Source: an uncultured Litorivicinus sp.
Lineage (GTDB): Bacteria; Pseudomonadota; Gammaproteobacteria; Pseudomonadales; Litorivicinaceae
NCBI GenBank assembly: GCA_902536515.1
Contig: CACAXU010000003.1
Coordinates: forward strand, 1 to 64,000
Length of the DNA: 64,000 bases
Reading direction: 5' to 3'
The notes under the pieces were generated by a model, which saw nothing but the letters and a program-made list of their open reading frames with translations, did no database searches and had not been told where the DNA came from. Shown here in pieces: positions 53,631 to 62,224 of this stretch. The stretch's first letter is position 1; each line of letters starts with the position of its first letter. The position numbers were made by a program, and so were the translations under genes.

Positions 53631-54308
53631 TCAGGAAAATTCTGAAACTTCGAGCACCATATCGATTAGCTGATGGATTCGTTTGTTGTTCCCAGCGATC
53701 GCCAATCTATTTCGATCTGATTCTGCATTCAGTTTTTCAATGTGGGCTGTGTTTTCACCGACGGTTTCAACCAACCCGTCACAAATCTCCTTTAACTCAT
53801 CGATCATTTCATTCGATATTGAATATTCTTCATCGAGTACTTCCTGCATCACCCGATCATGATGAAGGTCTGTTGATGCGGCGGCTAATACAATCTCATC
53901 AGTGAAACCAGCAGAGCTACTATTAACAGCGATCATTTGTTTGTTGATCTCGACTAATGATTGATTAATTCGGATAAGACCACGGTTGATCTCTATTCTC
54001 GCTTTAAGATGCTCTATCAGTAGTTTAAGCGTCGCGAATTTCGCATGAATTTTCTTTTCCTCTTCTTCGGTCTCAATATGATTGAGCTCATTCAAACAAA
54101 TCGCCAAATGTGATTCCAGTCCTTTGGTTGCAAGATCACGAAGCGCGACGCCATTGGCTGTCGTATTAGCCAGAATATGAAAATGATTTTCTTCAACTTT
54201 TGACCGATGTAGCCCCGCTTTAGCCGTGTTTTCGCTGACTCTAGCGGACAGCTCGTAAATGAGATTCTGGATTCTCTTTAACTTTTCGATTTTTACTTCA
54301 GTACCCAT
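53631..54308 (-). CDS. Coiled-coil protein, unknown (operon gene 3)
   Basis: A 225-residue, almost wholly helical protein. Repeated segments such as LKARIEINRGLIRINQSLVE followed by INKQMIAVN and VGENTAHIEKLNAESDRNRL give long coiled coils, with periodic Asn/Ile positions (x-I-x-x-N). No signal or span, so cytoplasmic. The ATG at 54308 has GGAG 5 bases upstream; a longer frame starts at 54347. It follows the 171-residue gene and ends the three-gene unit. It recalls structural or tellurite-resistance-associated coiled-coil proteins, but I cannot assign it. Confidence 0.6.
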   Translation of the reverse strand: MGTEVKIEKLKRIQNLIYELSARVSENTAKAGLHRSKVEENHFHILANTTANGVALRDLATKGLESHLAICLNELNHIETEEEEKKIHAKFATLKLLIEHLKARIEINRGLIRINQSLVEINKQMIAVNSSSAGFTDEIVLAAASTDLHHDRVMQEVLDEEYSISNEMIDELKEICDGLVETVGENTAHIEKLNAESDRNRLAIAGNNKRIHQLIDMVLEVSEFS

Positions 54309-54347
54309 AAATACTCCAATATAACAATCTTCGATTTGCAGTCTCAT

Positions 54348-54863
54348 CTACTTGATATTTGCACCCAAAATATTTTGAGCTAATAAAAATTCCAGAGGTG
54401 TGATGGGCTGGACCATGTATTGATCGAGATTTAAAAGTGTTCCTAATTCGTTGGCGATCTCCTGGCCTTCGGTCAGTGCAGCCTGCGCATCAATTTCCTT
54501 TTGCTGATATCGAATACCTAGTTCAAAAAATCTCGAAGCGAACTCTAGGGGGACATAGATCGTCACCGGACCGTTCACTGTAACCATTGTCTGAAAACAC
54601 GTCTCATCGTCAGCCACTGGTTGGGGGGGCGGAACTTCTCCTCCGGCAGTTGCAATCATGACTTCTTCCTCATGGCTGGCAATCGCCTTCATCGCCGCTC
54701 GAAAGATAATATCAAGCCCTGTTTTAGACCGGAGCGCGATGCGAATTCGGAGAGCTCTAAGCTCTTTTGAGTCCCCTGACGAAGCCACCGCTTTTTCAAA
54801 GCCACTCTTCGCAGTTTCTCGCTCTTTCGTCTTCCCACCATCAAACCAGCTTAACAGACCCAT
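54348..54863 (-). CDS. Unknown 171-residue protein (operon gene 2)
   Basis: Begins MGLLSWFDGGKTKERETAKS, an amphipathic or membrane-contacting start, then a helical domain (ELRALRIRIALRSKTGLDII), an Ala/Pro linker (GGEVPPPQPVADDE), and a beta/alpha domain TMVTVNGPVTIYVPLEFASR ending in helices. Not recognised. Lies 13 bases after the 271-residue gene and 39 bases before the coiled-coil start. Confidence 0.6.
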   Translation of the reverse strand: MGLLSWFDGGKTKERETAKSGFEKAVASSGDSKELRALRIRIALRSKTGLDIIFRAAMKAIASHEEEVMIATAGGEVPPPQPVADDETCFQTMVTVNGPVTIYVPLEFASRFFELGIRYQQKEIDAQAALTEGQEIANELGTLLNLDQYMVQPITPLEFLLAQNILGANIK

Positions 54864-54876
54864 CGTTTGATCCCGC

Positions 54877-55692
54877 CTAGTACTTTGAGACTTTTTCTAA
54901 GATCACATCATGTCTTAGATCGGGGACATCGAGCCACGTCGATCCCGGAGAATCGCGCTTGACCATTGCCTGCAACAACGCACTCGTTCCTATCCAGACA
55001 ATCTCGCTTAAATCGGCAGCCTGTCTTTTCAACCCTTGAACAGCCACAGTTAACGCATACGGGTCGTTGACTAAAATAAAGTTTGGAGCGTCACTGAGCC
55101 TCAATACATTAGGATTATTTTTCGTTCGACCAAATATTGGCATCCGAATCACCCGCTGATTTGCAGCTACAAGACGTTTCGCAACGCCACCTGCTTCCTC
55201 AATTTCCTCGAGCACGACACAGAGCTCTTTATCTTCAGCATCCTTGGCGATCAATTTAGCCAACTCAACAGAGCTCCCTGGGGTTGTAGGCGTCAAAATC
55301 TCTCGTGGACTGATTTGATCTATTCCGACAAATCTAACGATCTCTGAAAATGACAGGGCTGTGTCATCATCGAGTGCGGCATACTTCAATCGATCTTTCC
55401 TCAGCTTCAATGCATTGATCAGTGACTCAAATTGCTCTAGCGCTTCAGGTGCGTAAGGGTTAGCTGCAACTACCCTCAATGGACGACTATCTTTCACATC
55501 GTCCCAGTCCGCAAATTCCCTCAAAACGGCCCGTTGACGAGCATCATTTGGCAGCTCAAGCGTACTCAGCGGACATATATCCACCTCTATCCAATAACGC
55601 TTACCATCCTTCGCCAATGCGTCAGCTAACGGATTAACCGCGTCGCCCCATGTAGCGTTGGTCACAATAAGATTGGCGTTACTAATTCCCAT
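54877..55692 (-). CDS. Unknown alpha/beta protein (operon gene 1)
   Basis: A 271-residue protein. Alternating strands and helices (NLIVTNATWGDAVNPLADAL at the start, ELCVVLEEIEEAGGVAKRLV in the middle, EIVWIGTSALLQAMVKRD near the end) suggest a Rossmann-like fold without a recognisable nucleotide loop. AGGA precedes the ATG. First gene of a three-gene minus-strand unit divergent from the enolase-superfamily gene. No family assigned. Confidence 0.6.
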   Translation of the reverse strand: MGISNANLIVTNATWGDAVNPLADALAKDGKRYWIEVDICPLSTLELPNDARQRAVLREFADWDDVKDSRPLRVVAANPYAPEALEQFESLINALKLRKDRLKYAALDDDTALSFSEIVRFVGIDQISPREILTPTTPGSSVELAKLIAKDAEDKELCVVLEEIEEAGGVAKRLVAANQRVIRMPIFGRTKNNPNVLRLSDAPNFILVNDPYALTVAVQGLKRQAADLSEIVWIGTSALLQAMVKRDSPGSTWLDVPDLRHDVILEKVSKY

Positions 55693-55923
55693 GTTCTAAT
55701 CCTGTACGTCGTGTCTTAGACACTACACTGATAGATCAATAAAAGCACCCACAAAGCTGGGAGCGATCATTAGAAAACCCCGAAAATTTTCCGCTTAACC
55801 GATTGCTCGGTTTCATCCCACTGACCATAAAACACCGCAGATATCCTCAGCCGGTAGTGGTGTAATACTACCCTAGCATCGTAATATTTAGGCAAGGTGA
55901 TTAGTTAATTTACTGAGGTTTTC

Positions 55924-57018
55924 ATGAGTCTGGCACTTGTTTCTAAAATCAATATTGTTTCAATCGATTTACCGTTACAACGGCCTATCGTCTCTGCAGT
56001 CGGACGCTATGGCAAATGGCCATTCATCATTACTGAAATAACCCTCGACAATGGTATCGTTGGCAATAGTTATATTTGTCCTTACCTCGTCAACTTCACA
56101 GACTCCATCGAGCGGGTTATAAGGGAGCTGTTCAGACTCTTCGAAAATCAGCCACTCGCTCCCGCGGCATTCTATGAAGTAGGGATGCGTCGGTTAAGTT
56201 TACTTGGCCGCTCTGGAATCGCATTATATGCGCTCGCCGCCCTCGATATTGCATTTTGGGATGCGAGCGCTAAAGATGCAGACCGGCCGTTGTGTGAACA
56301 TTTAGGAGGCACTCTTGCAGGAGTGAAAGCATATAATTCTGGTGGGCTTTGGTTAATCGCACCAGAACAATTGGCTCAGGAAGCAAGAGACCTCCGGAAT
56401 GAGGGTGACTTTTCTTCGCTCAAACTCCGTTTAGGTCGGAAGACATTGGACCAAGACCTGAGAGCCATCGAGGCAGTCCGATCCCAAATGAACGCTGATG
56501 ATGATCTCTTGTGCGACTTTAACCAAGTACTGAGCTTTACTGAGGCACTTCGCCGCCTGAAAGATTTGGATAACCAAGGTCTTTACTGGTTTGAGGAGCC
56601 CATCCCCTACCATGAATTCAGAAACTACACCGAACTCCGCCAACATCTGTCGACGCCACTCATTCTCGGCGAGAACTTCCATGGAATCGACCACGCCACC
56701 CTGAGTCTAGAACTCAAATCAAGTGACGCGATCATGCCAGATCTGATGCGAATTGGTGGGGTGTCTGGATGGATCAAAACGGCAGCACTCGCAGAGGCTT
56801 ACAAAAAGCCTTTGTCCTCCCACCTCTATCACGAAGTGTCTGCGCATCTAATGCGCGTGACACCGACGGCGGATTATCTCGAATGGATGAATTGGGTTGA
56901 CCCTTTATTAGTGGAGCCCTACCGAATCAAAGACGGACATCTCGTCATCCCAGAGCGCCCAGGGGTCGGACTTCAGTTCAACCGAGATGTTATCGACAGG
57001 TACCGGGTCAAGCGTTGA
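55924..57018 (+). CDS. Enolase-superfamily enzyme (mandelate racemase/muconate lactonising type)
   Basis: A 364-residue enzyme with the N-terminal capping domain (residues 1-125) and the C-terminal barrel. Metal ligands are visible as LLCDFNQ (Asp near 197), FEEPIP (Glu near 223) and GENFHG (Glu near 249); the KxR motif SLKLRLG carries the acid/base Lys near 167, and SSHLYHEVSAHL the opposite His near 300, as in the mandelate racemase subgroup. The reaction is racemisation or dehydration of a carboxylate; sugar acid dehydratase or amino-acid-type racemase are both possible. TGAGG precedes the ATG. Confidence 0.9.
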   Translation: MSLALVSKINIVSIDLPLQRPIVSAVGRYGKWPFIITEITLDNGIVGNSYICPYLVNFTDSIERVIRELFRLFENQPLAPAAFYEVGMRRLSLLGRSGIALYALAALDIAFWDASAKDADRPLCEHLGGTLAGVKAYNSGGLWLIAPEQLAQEARDLRNEGDFSSLKLRLGRKTLDQDLRAIEAVRSQMNADDDLLCDFNQVLSFTEALRRLKDLDNQGLYWFEEPIPYHEFRNYTELRQHLSTPLILGENFHGIDHATLSLELKSSDAIMPDLMRIGGVSGWIKTAALAEAYKKPLSSHLYHEVSAHLMRVTPTADYLEWMNWVDPLLVEPYRIKDGHLVIPERPGVGLQFNRDVIDRYRVKR

Positions 57019-57160
57019 AAAAGTATCGTCAAAAACACAAGATATATCGATTTCCGTGAATCATTGCGCGTCGTCCGCCGACTGTCCGCGACTCACTGGT
57101 CATTTTCCAGCAAACAAATTGATCTTGTCTTACTAAATGTTGTTCATTGATTAGTAAAAA

Positions 57161-57457
57161 TCAATGAACACCACTAGTAATTGCAGCGGGATACACTTTG
57201 TCTACCTCTTGGGCGATAAAACCCATCGAGATATATCCTCCAGTGGTTCCTGGCGCTCCGCACCGCGCATCAAGATTTTGAGCAGTTTCGTTCCGTCGAC
57301 ATGAATACACAACTAACCCATTTTCGAGTACGCCCAATTTATTGATATCGGACATCAATCGACGATCTGAACTATTACCGACCAAGATTGAATCAGATGC
57401 ATGGACGTTGCAGACCACAAGTAAGAAGAAAAACAAAGCTCTCAGCATGCTTACCAC
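57161..57457 (-). CDS. Secreted protein with S74-chaperone-like segment
   Basis: A 98-residue protein with a signal peptide (MLRALFFFLLVVCNVHA). The mature part reads SDRRLMSDINKLGVLENGLV, then a variable stretch, then YISMGFIAQEVDKVYPAAI. This is the pattern of the S74 intramolecular chaperone domain (SDRRLKxDI...GLPVYxFxY...GxMAQEVExVxPEAV), normally found at the end of phage tail spikes and a few secreted proteins. The usual catalytic Ser is the S of SDRR. Here the domain stands nearly alone behind an export signal, with an insertion of two Cys. Confidence 0.6.
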   Translation of the reverse strand: MVSMLRALFFFLLVVCNVHASDSILVGNSSDRRLMSDINKLGVLENGLVVYSCRRNETAQNLDARCGAPGTTGGYISMGFIAQEVDKVYPAAITSGVH

Positions 57458-57533
57458 TATCCAATAGGCGTGACTAGCTAAGACTCATCACCAAGATCCC
57501 TGAAACATCAAGACCTGTTCAACGATGCAATTG

Positions 57534-58850
57534 TTACTTGAACCTATGTGATATCAACTGGCCGTGCAAAGCAACGACGCGGCGAAGATTCACGAGCAAC
57601 ACCCAAGTATCTTCTGGAACCAATCTGATAGGGAACTGGGTTTCTGGCTCATCCTGCGAGTGTACAGAGGTATTTCGCAATATCCGAAGGGTGTGCAGGT
57701 ATGACTTGTACCAAGCCGAAATTTTCATTCCTTTGTAGCGAGCCGAAGTCGGTAGTTTAGCAGCCAAATCCTCTATCCCTCCATGAAAGGTGCTCGGGCG
57801 TTTGCCGTAAAAGCAATAGCAAAGGTGGTTTACGAGGCCCTCTGATAGACGACCAGAAGCACTACCTATTTCTAAAGTGGTTGGATTATCTCGATTCAGA
57901 ACCGTCAGCATATTATCTATCGCAGTGATTAATTCAGCTTCATGCTGTACCAGATCGAGAATGCGAAATTGTTCTAGCTCGAGCCTAAATTCTTCAAGTA
58001 ACAGCCGCGTACTCGCTGCTTGGAGCTCCTCTTTCTCGATGGCTGCCTCGCCAATTTCCTTGAGTAAATTTCGTCTAAGCTCGTCGTCAACCTGTAGCTC
58101 TCTGTTGCCGGCTCGTGCTCGACCCAGCTGGCGCGACAACTTTTGATGAATTGTCTTGTCCCAGTAACAAATCTTTATTGTCTTAAGTTTAGGAGAATTT
58201 ACAAACCACTCTGAAACCGCGTCCATCAAATGACGTAAGAGAACATGTGGTTGGTCGAATTGCTGTGCAGCTAATGCCGACATTACCAATTGCTGATATG
58301 GTTCATATCGTCGTGTCGCAAGACAATCTGTAACCTCTTGCGCACGAATCGCTGCCAAAAGTGCAGCTAATGTATAGCTGTAGTCGTCTTGTGTCGTTTC
58401 TGGGTTCCTGGTTTGTCGAAAAGGTAGGGTATGAATACAAAAAATATTCTTTGGTGCGTCAAAAGCATCCGCTTCGGGTTTAAGACAATCAATGCGAATC
58501 AAACGCCTAAAGTCTGAACCATGCGACTCAAGCGTATGTTCCATTGTCGCGCTTGTAGCCCAAACGCTCGACCCCTGGGCTGCCTCTAGAACTGGTTTAA
58601 AGTCTTGACCGTTCAATCCAAACTTGGTTTTCAAGCTCGTCCATGCCTGCCCTATGGGTTGAGGGTAAAGACCTTGATCAACAAACTCTCGTTTTTCGTT
58701 GTAAACGTTGGAACTGATTACGACTGACGAGTCTGAATCAGCCAAGCTGGCCAAGTCGCCCCAAAATAGTTGGATTTCCTTGATTGAGCCCAGCACCTCG
58801 ATCGTTCTTGAGTATAAAAGCTGGGCCGGATTGGGAGCAGAAATAGCCAT
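57534..58850 (-). CDS. Unknown 438-residue protein with C-terminal RNxxxH motif (HEPN-like), RT-linked
   Basis: Last gene of the reverse-transcriptase unit. The first 210 residues are alpha/beta (SSVVISSNVYNEKREFVDQG, KNIFCIHTLPFRQ); the middle is a long helical coil (about 230-300, EEFRLELEQFRILDLVQHEA). The C-terminal 110 residues are helical and contain LRILRNTSVHSQD with R392-N-x3-H397, the RNx(3-5)H pattern of HEPN ribonucleases and of DUF4145-type domains. A ribonuclease effector is therefore possible but rests on a short motif. It starts 29 bases after the nuclease-like gene. Confidence 0.6.
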   Translation of the reverse strand: MAISAPNPAQLLYSRTIEVLGSIKEIQLFWGDLASLADSDSSVVISSNVYNEKREFVDQGLYPQPIGQAWTSLKTKFGLNGQDFKPVLEAAQGSSVWATSATMEHTLESHGSDFRRLIRIDCLKPEADAFDAPKNIFCIHTLPFRQTRNPETTQDDYSYTLAALLAAIRAQEVTDCLATRRYEPYQQLVMSALAAQQFDQPHVLLRHLMDAVSEWFVNSPKLKTIKICYWDKTIHQKLSRQLGRARAGNRELQVDDELRRNLLKEIGEAAIEKEELQAASTRLLLEEFRLELEQFRILDLVQHEAELITAIDNMLTVLNRDNPTTLEIGSASGRLSEGLVNHLCYCFYGKRPSTFHGGIEDLAAKLPTSARYKGMKISAWYKSYLHTLRILRNTSVHSQDEPETQFPIRLVPEDTWVLLVNLRRVVALHGQLISHRFK

Positions 58851-58879
58851 AAAATGAGGTGGCTCCTACATCGATCTCA

Positions 58880-59572
58880 CTATGCCGTCAGGTATCTCGC
58901 GACATCGTCCAGGCCTCGCTGATATGACTTCCGAGTTACTCGTTCATAAAATTCAACTGCGGGTAAGAATATCGCATATCCTAACCGAGGGTTAACTAAG
59001 ATCAACCTATCTAAATCATAGCCATTCTGGAAAGCTAAAAACTGATAGAGAAACAGCTGGCGGAAGTCTTGGAGCCTAAACCCGTACGCCGAGGTCTTTA
59101 CCTCGATTAATGTGTGAGTCGCGAGTATGTCTGGAGAACAAGAATTCAAAAAACCATAGCCTCTTAATCGAGGATGAAAATTAATATCCATCGCAGCGAT
59201 CTGTTCGAGAAATTGATTAAGCCGGTGACTCAAGTTAATCGAGTCTCGCAAGGTAGCAATCGAAACATTTTCAGGGCTTAACTGTTTCCCACTGATCGAA
59301 TTGATTCGATCGATTGCGCAGTGAATGGTATTCCTGTCTTCATTCTGAAGGTTCAGATCGTGCGATTTTGCTGCATGCGCGAACGAAATTTCAGCCACCA
59401 GATCGTTTAACTCTGGGCGCTCTCGATGCACGAATTTTTTCGCAAATTGACACTTAGATGCTGTGGTTTCTAGCACTGATCGGAAGTTCGCTTGATAAAT
59501 CTTTGACAGTGCTGGCCCACACTGTCTCCATAATTGCTCGTCAAATTTTGCTATATATGTTTCACTGGCCAT
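58880..59572 (-). CDS. PD-(D/E)XK nuclease-like protein, RT-linked
   Basis: A 230-residue protein. GFLNSCSPDILATHTLIEVK with D149, E158 and K160 (numbered from the GTG one codon before this ATG) is a PD-(D/E)XK active site, and RQLFLYQFLAF gives Q173-x3-Y177, the QxxxY motif of RecB/Cas4-type nucleases. The N-terminal 130 residues are helical with basic residues. The ATG at 59572 lies 6 bases after the reverse transcriptase stop, so they should be co-translated. A DNA-cutting or cDNA-processing role is inferred. Confidence 0.65.
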   Translation of the reverse strand: MASETYIAKFDEQLWRQCGPALSKIYQANFRSVLETTASKCQFAKKFVHRERPELNDLVAEISFAHAAKSHDLNLQNEDRNTIHCAIDRINSISGKQLSPENVSIATLRDSINLSHRLNQFLEQIAAMDINFHPRLRGYGFLNSCSPDILATHTLIEVKTSAYGFRLQDFRQLFLYQFLAFQNGYDLDRLILVNPRLGYAIFLPAVEFYERVTRKSYQRGLDDVARYLTA

Positions 59573-59578
59573 CACTAT

Positions 59579-61057
59579 CTAATTCAGAAGAGTCGATGGA
59601 TCCCAGACGCTCATGAGACCGAGGTCAGTCTCAATCGTCTGCTTCATTGTGGATCCTGCAATATCTGGTTTGGATCGCATCAAGTTGATGATTTCCCTTC
59701 TCACAAAGACAGAGTCTGAGTATTCCCAAAATAATTTCACAAAGAAATCACCAAATACTGGATCCAAGGTCTCTGAAAGTTCGCCGATTATTCTACATAT
59801 TTGACCAACTACGCTAGCTGGTAATTTTCGACGAGACTCGGCGAGATCCATGACCAACTTTGTAGCAAGAGTTTTAACAAGCTTGACATCCATCACAGAT
59901 TTCACAGCGATCGTAAGGCGCACCAGTTTTGGTAGTATAGGAAAGTAGTGAACGTTCGTGGCGTACCTGACCAGCAGCGGAAAGCAGACCTCAACTTCGC
60001 TTTGTGGACTGTAATGGAGAGCTGAGATATAGATTTTCAAGCTCCGAATGTCAGGCACAATCTTCTCGGTTTCTTTCTCGATCAGTTGGTTCAAATTTTC
60101 CGCAGCAGATATTTGTTTGAGCTCCTCAACCCTCGTGATGACAAGCTCCGAGTAAGGATCGAAAAAACACTCGAAAATTTTGTGGCTATGGGACTCTGAC
60201 ACTTCCGACGATCGACGCCTCATCCGGCTAGAAAGCTCAACTTTCTCTAATCGAAATTTCGCTGAATTTATCTGGAATCCAAGCCCAGAAATGACATCAA
60301 CCAGACGGTGGATAGCAAATCTAGCGTCATCTTCACTCGAAAAAAATATGCGAATGTCATCCACAAATCGACAATATCGCCAACCTTGATCAAGCACATA
60401 TTGGTCGATCTCTGAAAGAATCAATTCACCAATAACACGACTGTAATCGCCGCCAACTGGGAGTCCATACAAAGAACCTTGGACCGTCTCAAAGAAAAAT
60501 TGCATGAATATTTTATCTTTATCATCGAGGGGTAGAGATGTAGTCACTCTGTCAATGTGATGATATTTCACGGTTGCGTAAAATTGAGCGAGATCGATCG
60601 AGATCTTCCAAGGAAAATCGTCGGCCAATTCCTCCTGTTTCTTTACAAAATCTTTCCATCCTATTTCTCGATCAAACAGCCCCTCCGGCGCGGATAGATT
60701 GGGTCTATAAGAAAACACAGACTCATTCAGCGTATTGCCCCACAGCGAACTAAATCGAGCAACTAAACTAAAAGCGTGAACAGTACTGAAAATGGCAAGT
60801 AAAACAGGGAGCTGTGTCGCAATACGCGGACGGAGATCCCCTGAATAAAACGCGTCTCTAGCAATGCCCGAGTGTGACATTGCCACGCTTGAAATCGCCG
60901 ATTTTTCGATCTCAGCGATAGCTGGGGCCAATCGATCGAGGTGATCCGTCAAATAACGCAATTCAATCGCAGGCGGATAAAGATCGGTATCACCAAAAAC
61001 CAGAAGATGATTAACCGTAGTCTGAACTGCAGACGGAGTAACAAGTGGTTTAGACAT
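59579..61057 (-). CDS. Reverse transcriptase, probable defence-associated (UG/DRT or Abi type)
   Basis: A 492-residue protein. Reverse transcriptase motifs in order: FSYRPN at about 115-120, motif A WKISIDLAQFYATV with Asp155, motif B GLPVGGDYSRVIGELI at 198-213, motif C CRFVDDIRIFF with F231-V-D233-D234, then GFQINSAKFRLEKV. FVDD replaces the usual YxDD. No group II intron maturase or endonuclease domain follows; instead residues 290-492 are helical, HEAT-like repeats as in Abi-type RTs. The ATG at 61057 overlaps the preceding stop by 8 bases; the longer frame to 61147 would overlap that gene. Forms a tight operon with the nuclease- and HEPN-like genes. Confidence 0.85.
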   Translation of the reverse strand: MSKPLVTPSAVQTTVNHLLVFGDTDLYPPAIELRYLTDHLDRLAPAIAEIEKSAISSVAMSHSGIARDAFYSGDLRPRIATQLPVLLAIFSTVHAFSLVARFSSLWGNTLNESVFSYRPNLSAPEGLFDREIGWKDFVKKQEELADDFPWKISIDLAQFYATVKYHHIDRVTTSLPLDDKDKIFMQFFFETVQGSLYGLPVGGDYSRVIGELILSEIDQYVLDQGWRYCRFVDDIRIFFSSEDDARFAIHRLVDVISGLGFQINSAKFRLEKVELSSRMRRRSSEVSESHSHKIFECFFDPYSELVITRVEELKQISAAENLNQLIEKETEKIVPDIRSLKIYISALHYSPQSEVEVCFPLLVRYATNVHYFPILPKLVRLTIAVKSVMDVKLVKTLATKLVMDLAESRRKLPASVVGQICRIIGELSETLDPVFGDFFVKLFWEYSDSVFVRREIINLMRSKPDIAGSTMKQTIETDLGLMSVWDPSTLLN

Positions 61058-61418
61058 ACAGGCAGGCGGATCTTTGAATCCCATCCACCTCGACATTTCC
61101 AATATATTCGTATGTGGCCCCTGGGTCGATAAATTGTTCCCAAACAAAACGACCTTTAGAGCTGGCGACTCTCATTCCCTCGATCTGCTCGGCAGTTATA
61201 TTCGAATAAGCATACAGACGGACACCCCAGCTCTCCGCTCCCAAATATTCAATTGTCGCAAGAGGGACTGGGTCAGACTCTGGAAGAAAGGAATCTGAAA
61301 AACCAACATATAAAACTCCGCCGGCATCTGCAGGCAAGAAAAACACGACGTTACTCGACTCAACGAATTCAATGGCCTCACTGGCCACGACCTCCTCGAA
61401 CGCAATTAAGCGATCCAT
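61050..61418 (-). CDS. Small protein coupled to the reverse transcriptase gene
   Basis: A 122-residue protein, beta-rich (SSNVVFFLPADAGGVLYVGF, TYEYIGNVEVDGIQRSACLY). The ATG at 61418 has GGAGG 8 bases upstream; a GTG 5 codons earlier is possible. Its stop overlaps the RT start (ATGTCTAA), so RT translation depends on it. Not recognised; could be an RT partner or an immunity-type protein. Confidence 0.65.
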   Translation of the reverse strand: MDRLIAFEEVVASEAIEFVESSNVVFFLPADAGGVLYVGFSDSFLPESDPVPLATIEYLGAESWGVRLYAYSNITAEQIEGMRVASSKGRFVWEQFIDPGATYEYIGNVEVDGIQRSACLYV

Positions 61419-61485
61419 TTGGGTTTCCTCCACACCATCAATGCTTGTTAAAGCTATCTGAGGGCATACTGGCTCTCAAGCTTAG

Positions 61486-62076
61486 CTATGACTCTTCAAA
61501 AACAATGGCGCTCATCGACGACGATAAAATATCAGTCTCAATCTGGAACGGTTTGCTCTCCCAGCACTGAGATTCGAAAGAGAAAGATAAATCAAACTGC
61601 GTGTTGTCTCTTATCAGTGCATACGATCCTGCTCCTAAGAAGCGGATACCTGACACGAAAAAATCGTCATATTCGCTTCTAACATCCTCATACACTACAT
61701 AAGGGGTATTCCATTGCGTTAATGGGTTATTCATCCTGAGGAACTCATAAAAAACATGATCAACCTCATTAGCCCGACTGCCTCTCCAAAAATCATTGTC
61801 AGATTGCGCACCTCTTACTCGAAAGCTAGGCGTATAAGCAGTCACGAAACTCTCGTTCCCTGTTTCTTCGTCGGTGACGCAGCATTCATCAGTCTCCTCA
61901 AACCTAACCTGCATTCCCTGCAGTTCCTCAAATAATGGCCGCTGGTAATCCAGCGCTTGTGACTCTTGGGCGAGAAACTCCTCAAGGAACACATCCCAGC
62001 GCTGGTTTGGATCGCTGCAATCTTCAAAACGCATCGCTACCGGAAAAATACAGACCACCGAACAATTAAATGACAT
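61486..62076 (-). CDS. Unknown 196-residue protein
   Basis: Acidic protein with no span. Segments such as FWRGSRANEVDHVFYEFLRM and VYEDVRSEYDDFFVSGIRF suggest an alpha/beta domain. GGGGAG precedes the ATG. It ends 67 bases before the small RT-coupled gene on the same strand. No family recognised. Confidence 0.55.
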   Translation of the reverse strand: MSFNCSVVCIFPVAMRFEDCSDPNQRWDVFLEEFLAQESQALDYQRPLFEELQGMQVRFEETDECCVTDEETGNESFVTAYTPSFRVRGAQSDNDFWRGSRANEVDHVFYEFLRMNNPLTQWNTPYVVYEDVRSEYDDFFVSGIRFLGAGSYALIRDNTQFDLSFSFESQCWESKPFQIETDILSSSMSAIVFEES

Positions 62077-62224
62077 AGCAACTCCCCTCGTATAGCCCGA
62101 TAAGCTTTAAACCGATCTCTAAGCTGTCAGAAACTATCACCCTGCGGCGCAAAATCGCCAAGAGATATTGACCACCGTTCGAACGTACTCGTGATAGCGA
62201 CGCATGGCAAGCAGACATCGAAAG

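Noticed and set aside
59579-61057. Reverse transcriptase as a group II intron or retron component
   Set aside because: No maturase or HNH domain, no intron-like RNA seen around it, and the gene is inside a coupled operon. A retron msr/msd was looked for by eye in nearby gaps but these are too short upstream (8-base overlap).
61058-61147. 30-codon N-terminal extension of the reverse transcriptase
   Set aside because: It would overlap the coding end of the upstream small gene by about 100 bases; the ATG at 61057 gives a classical short overlap.
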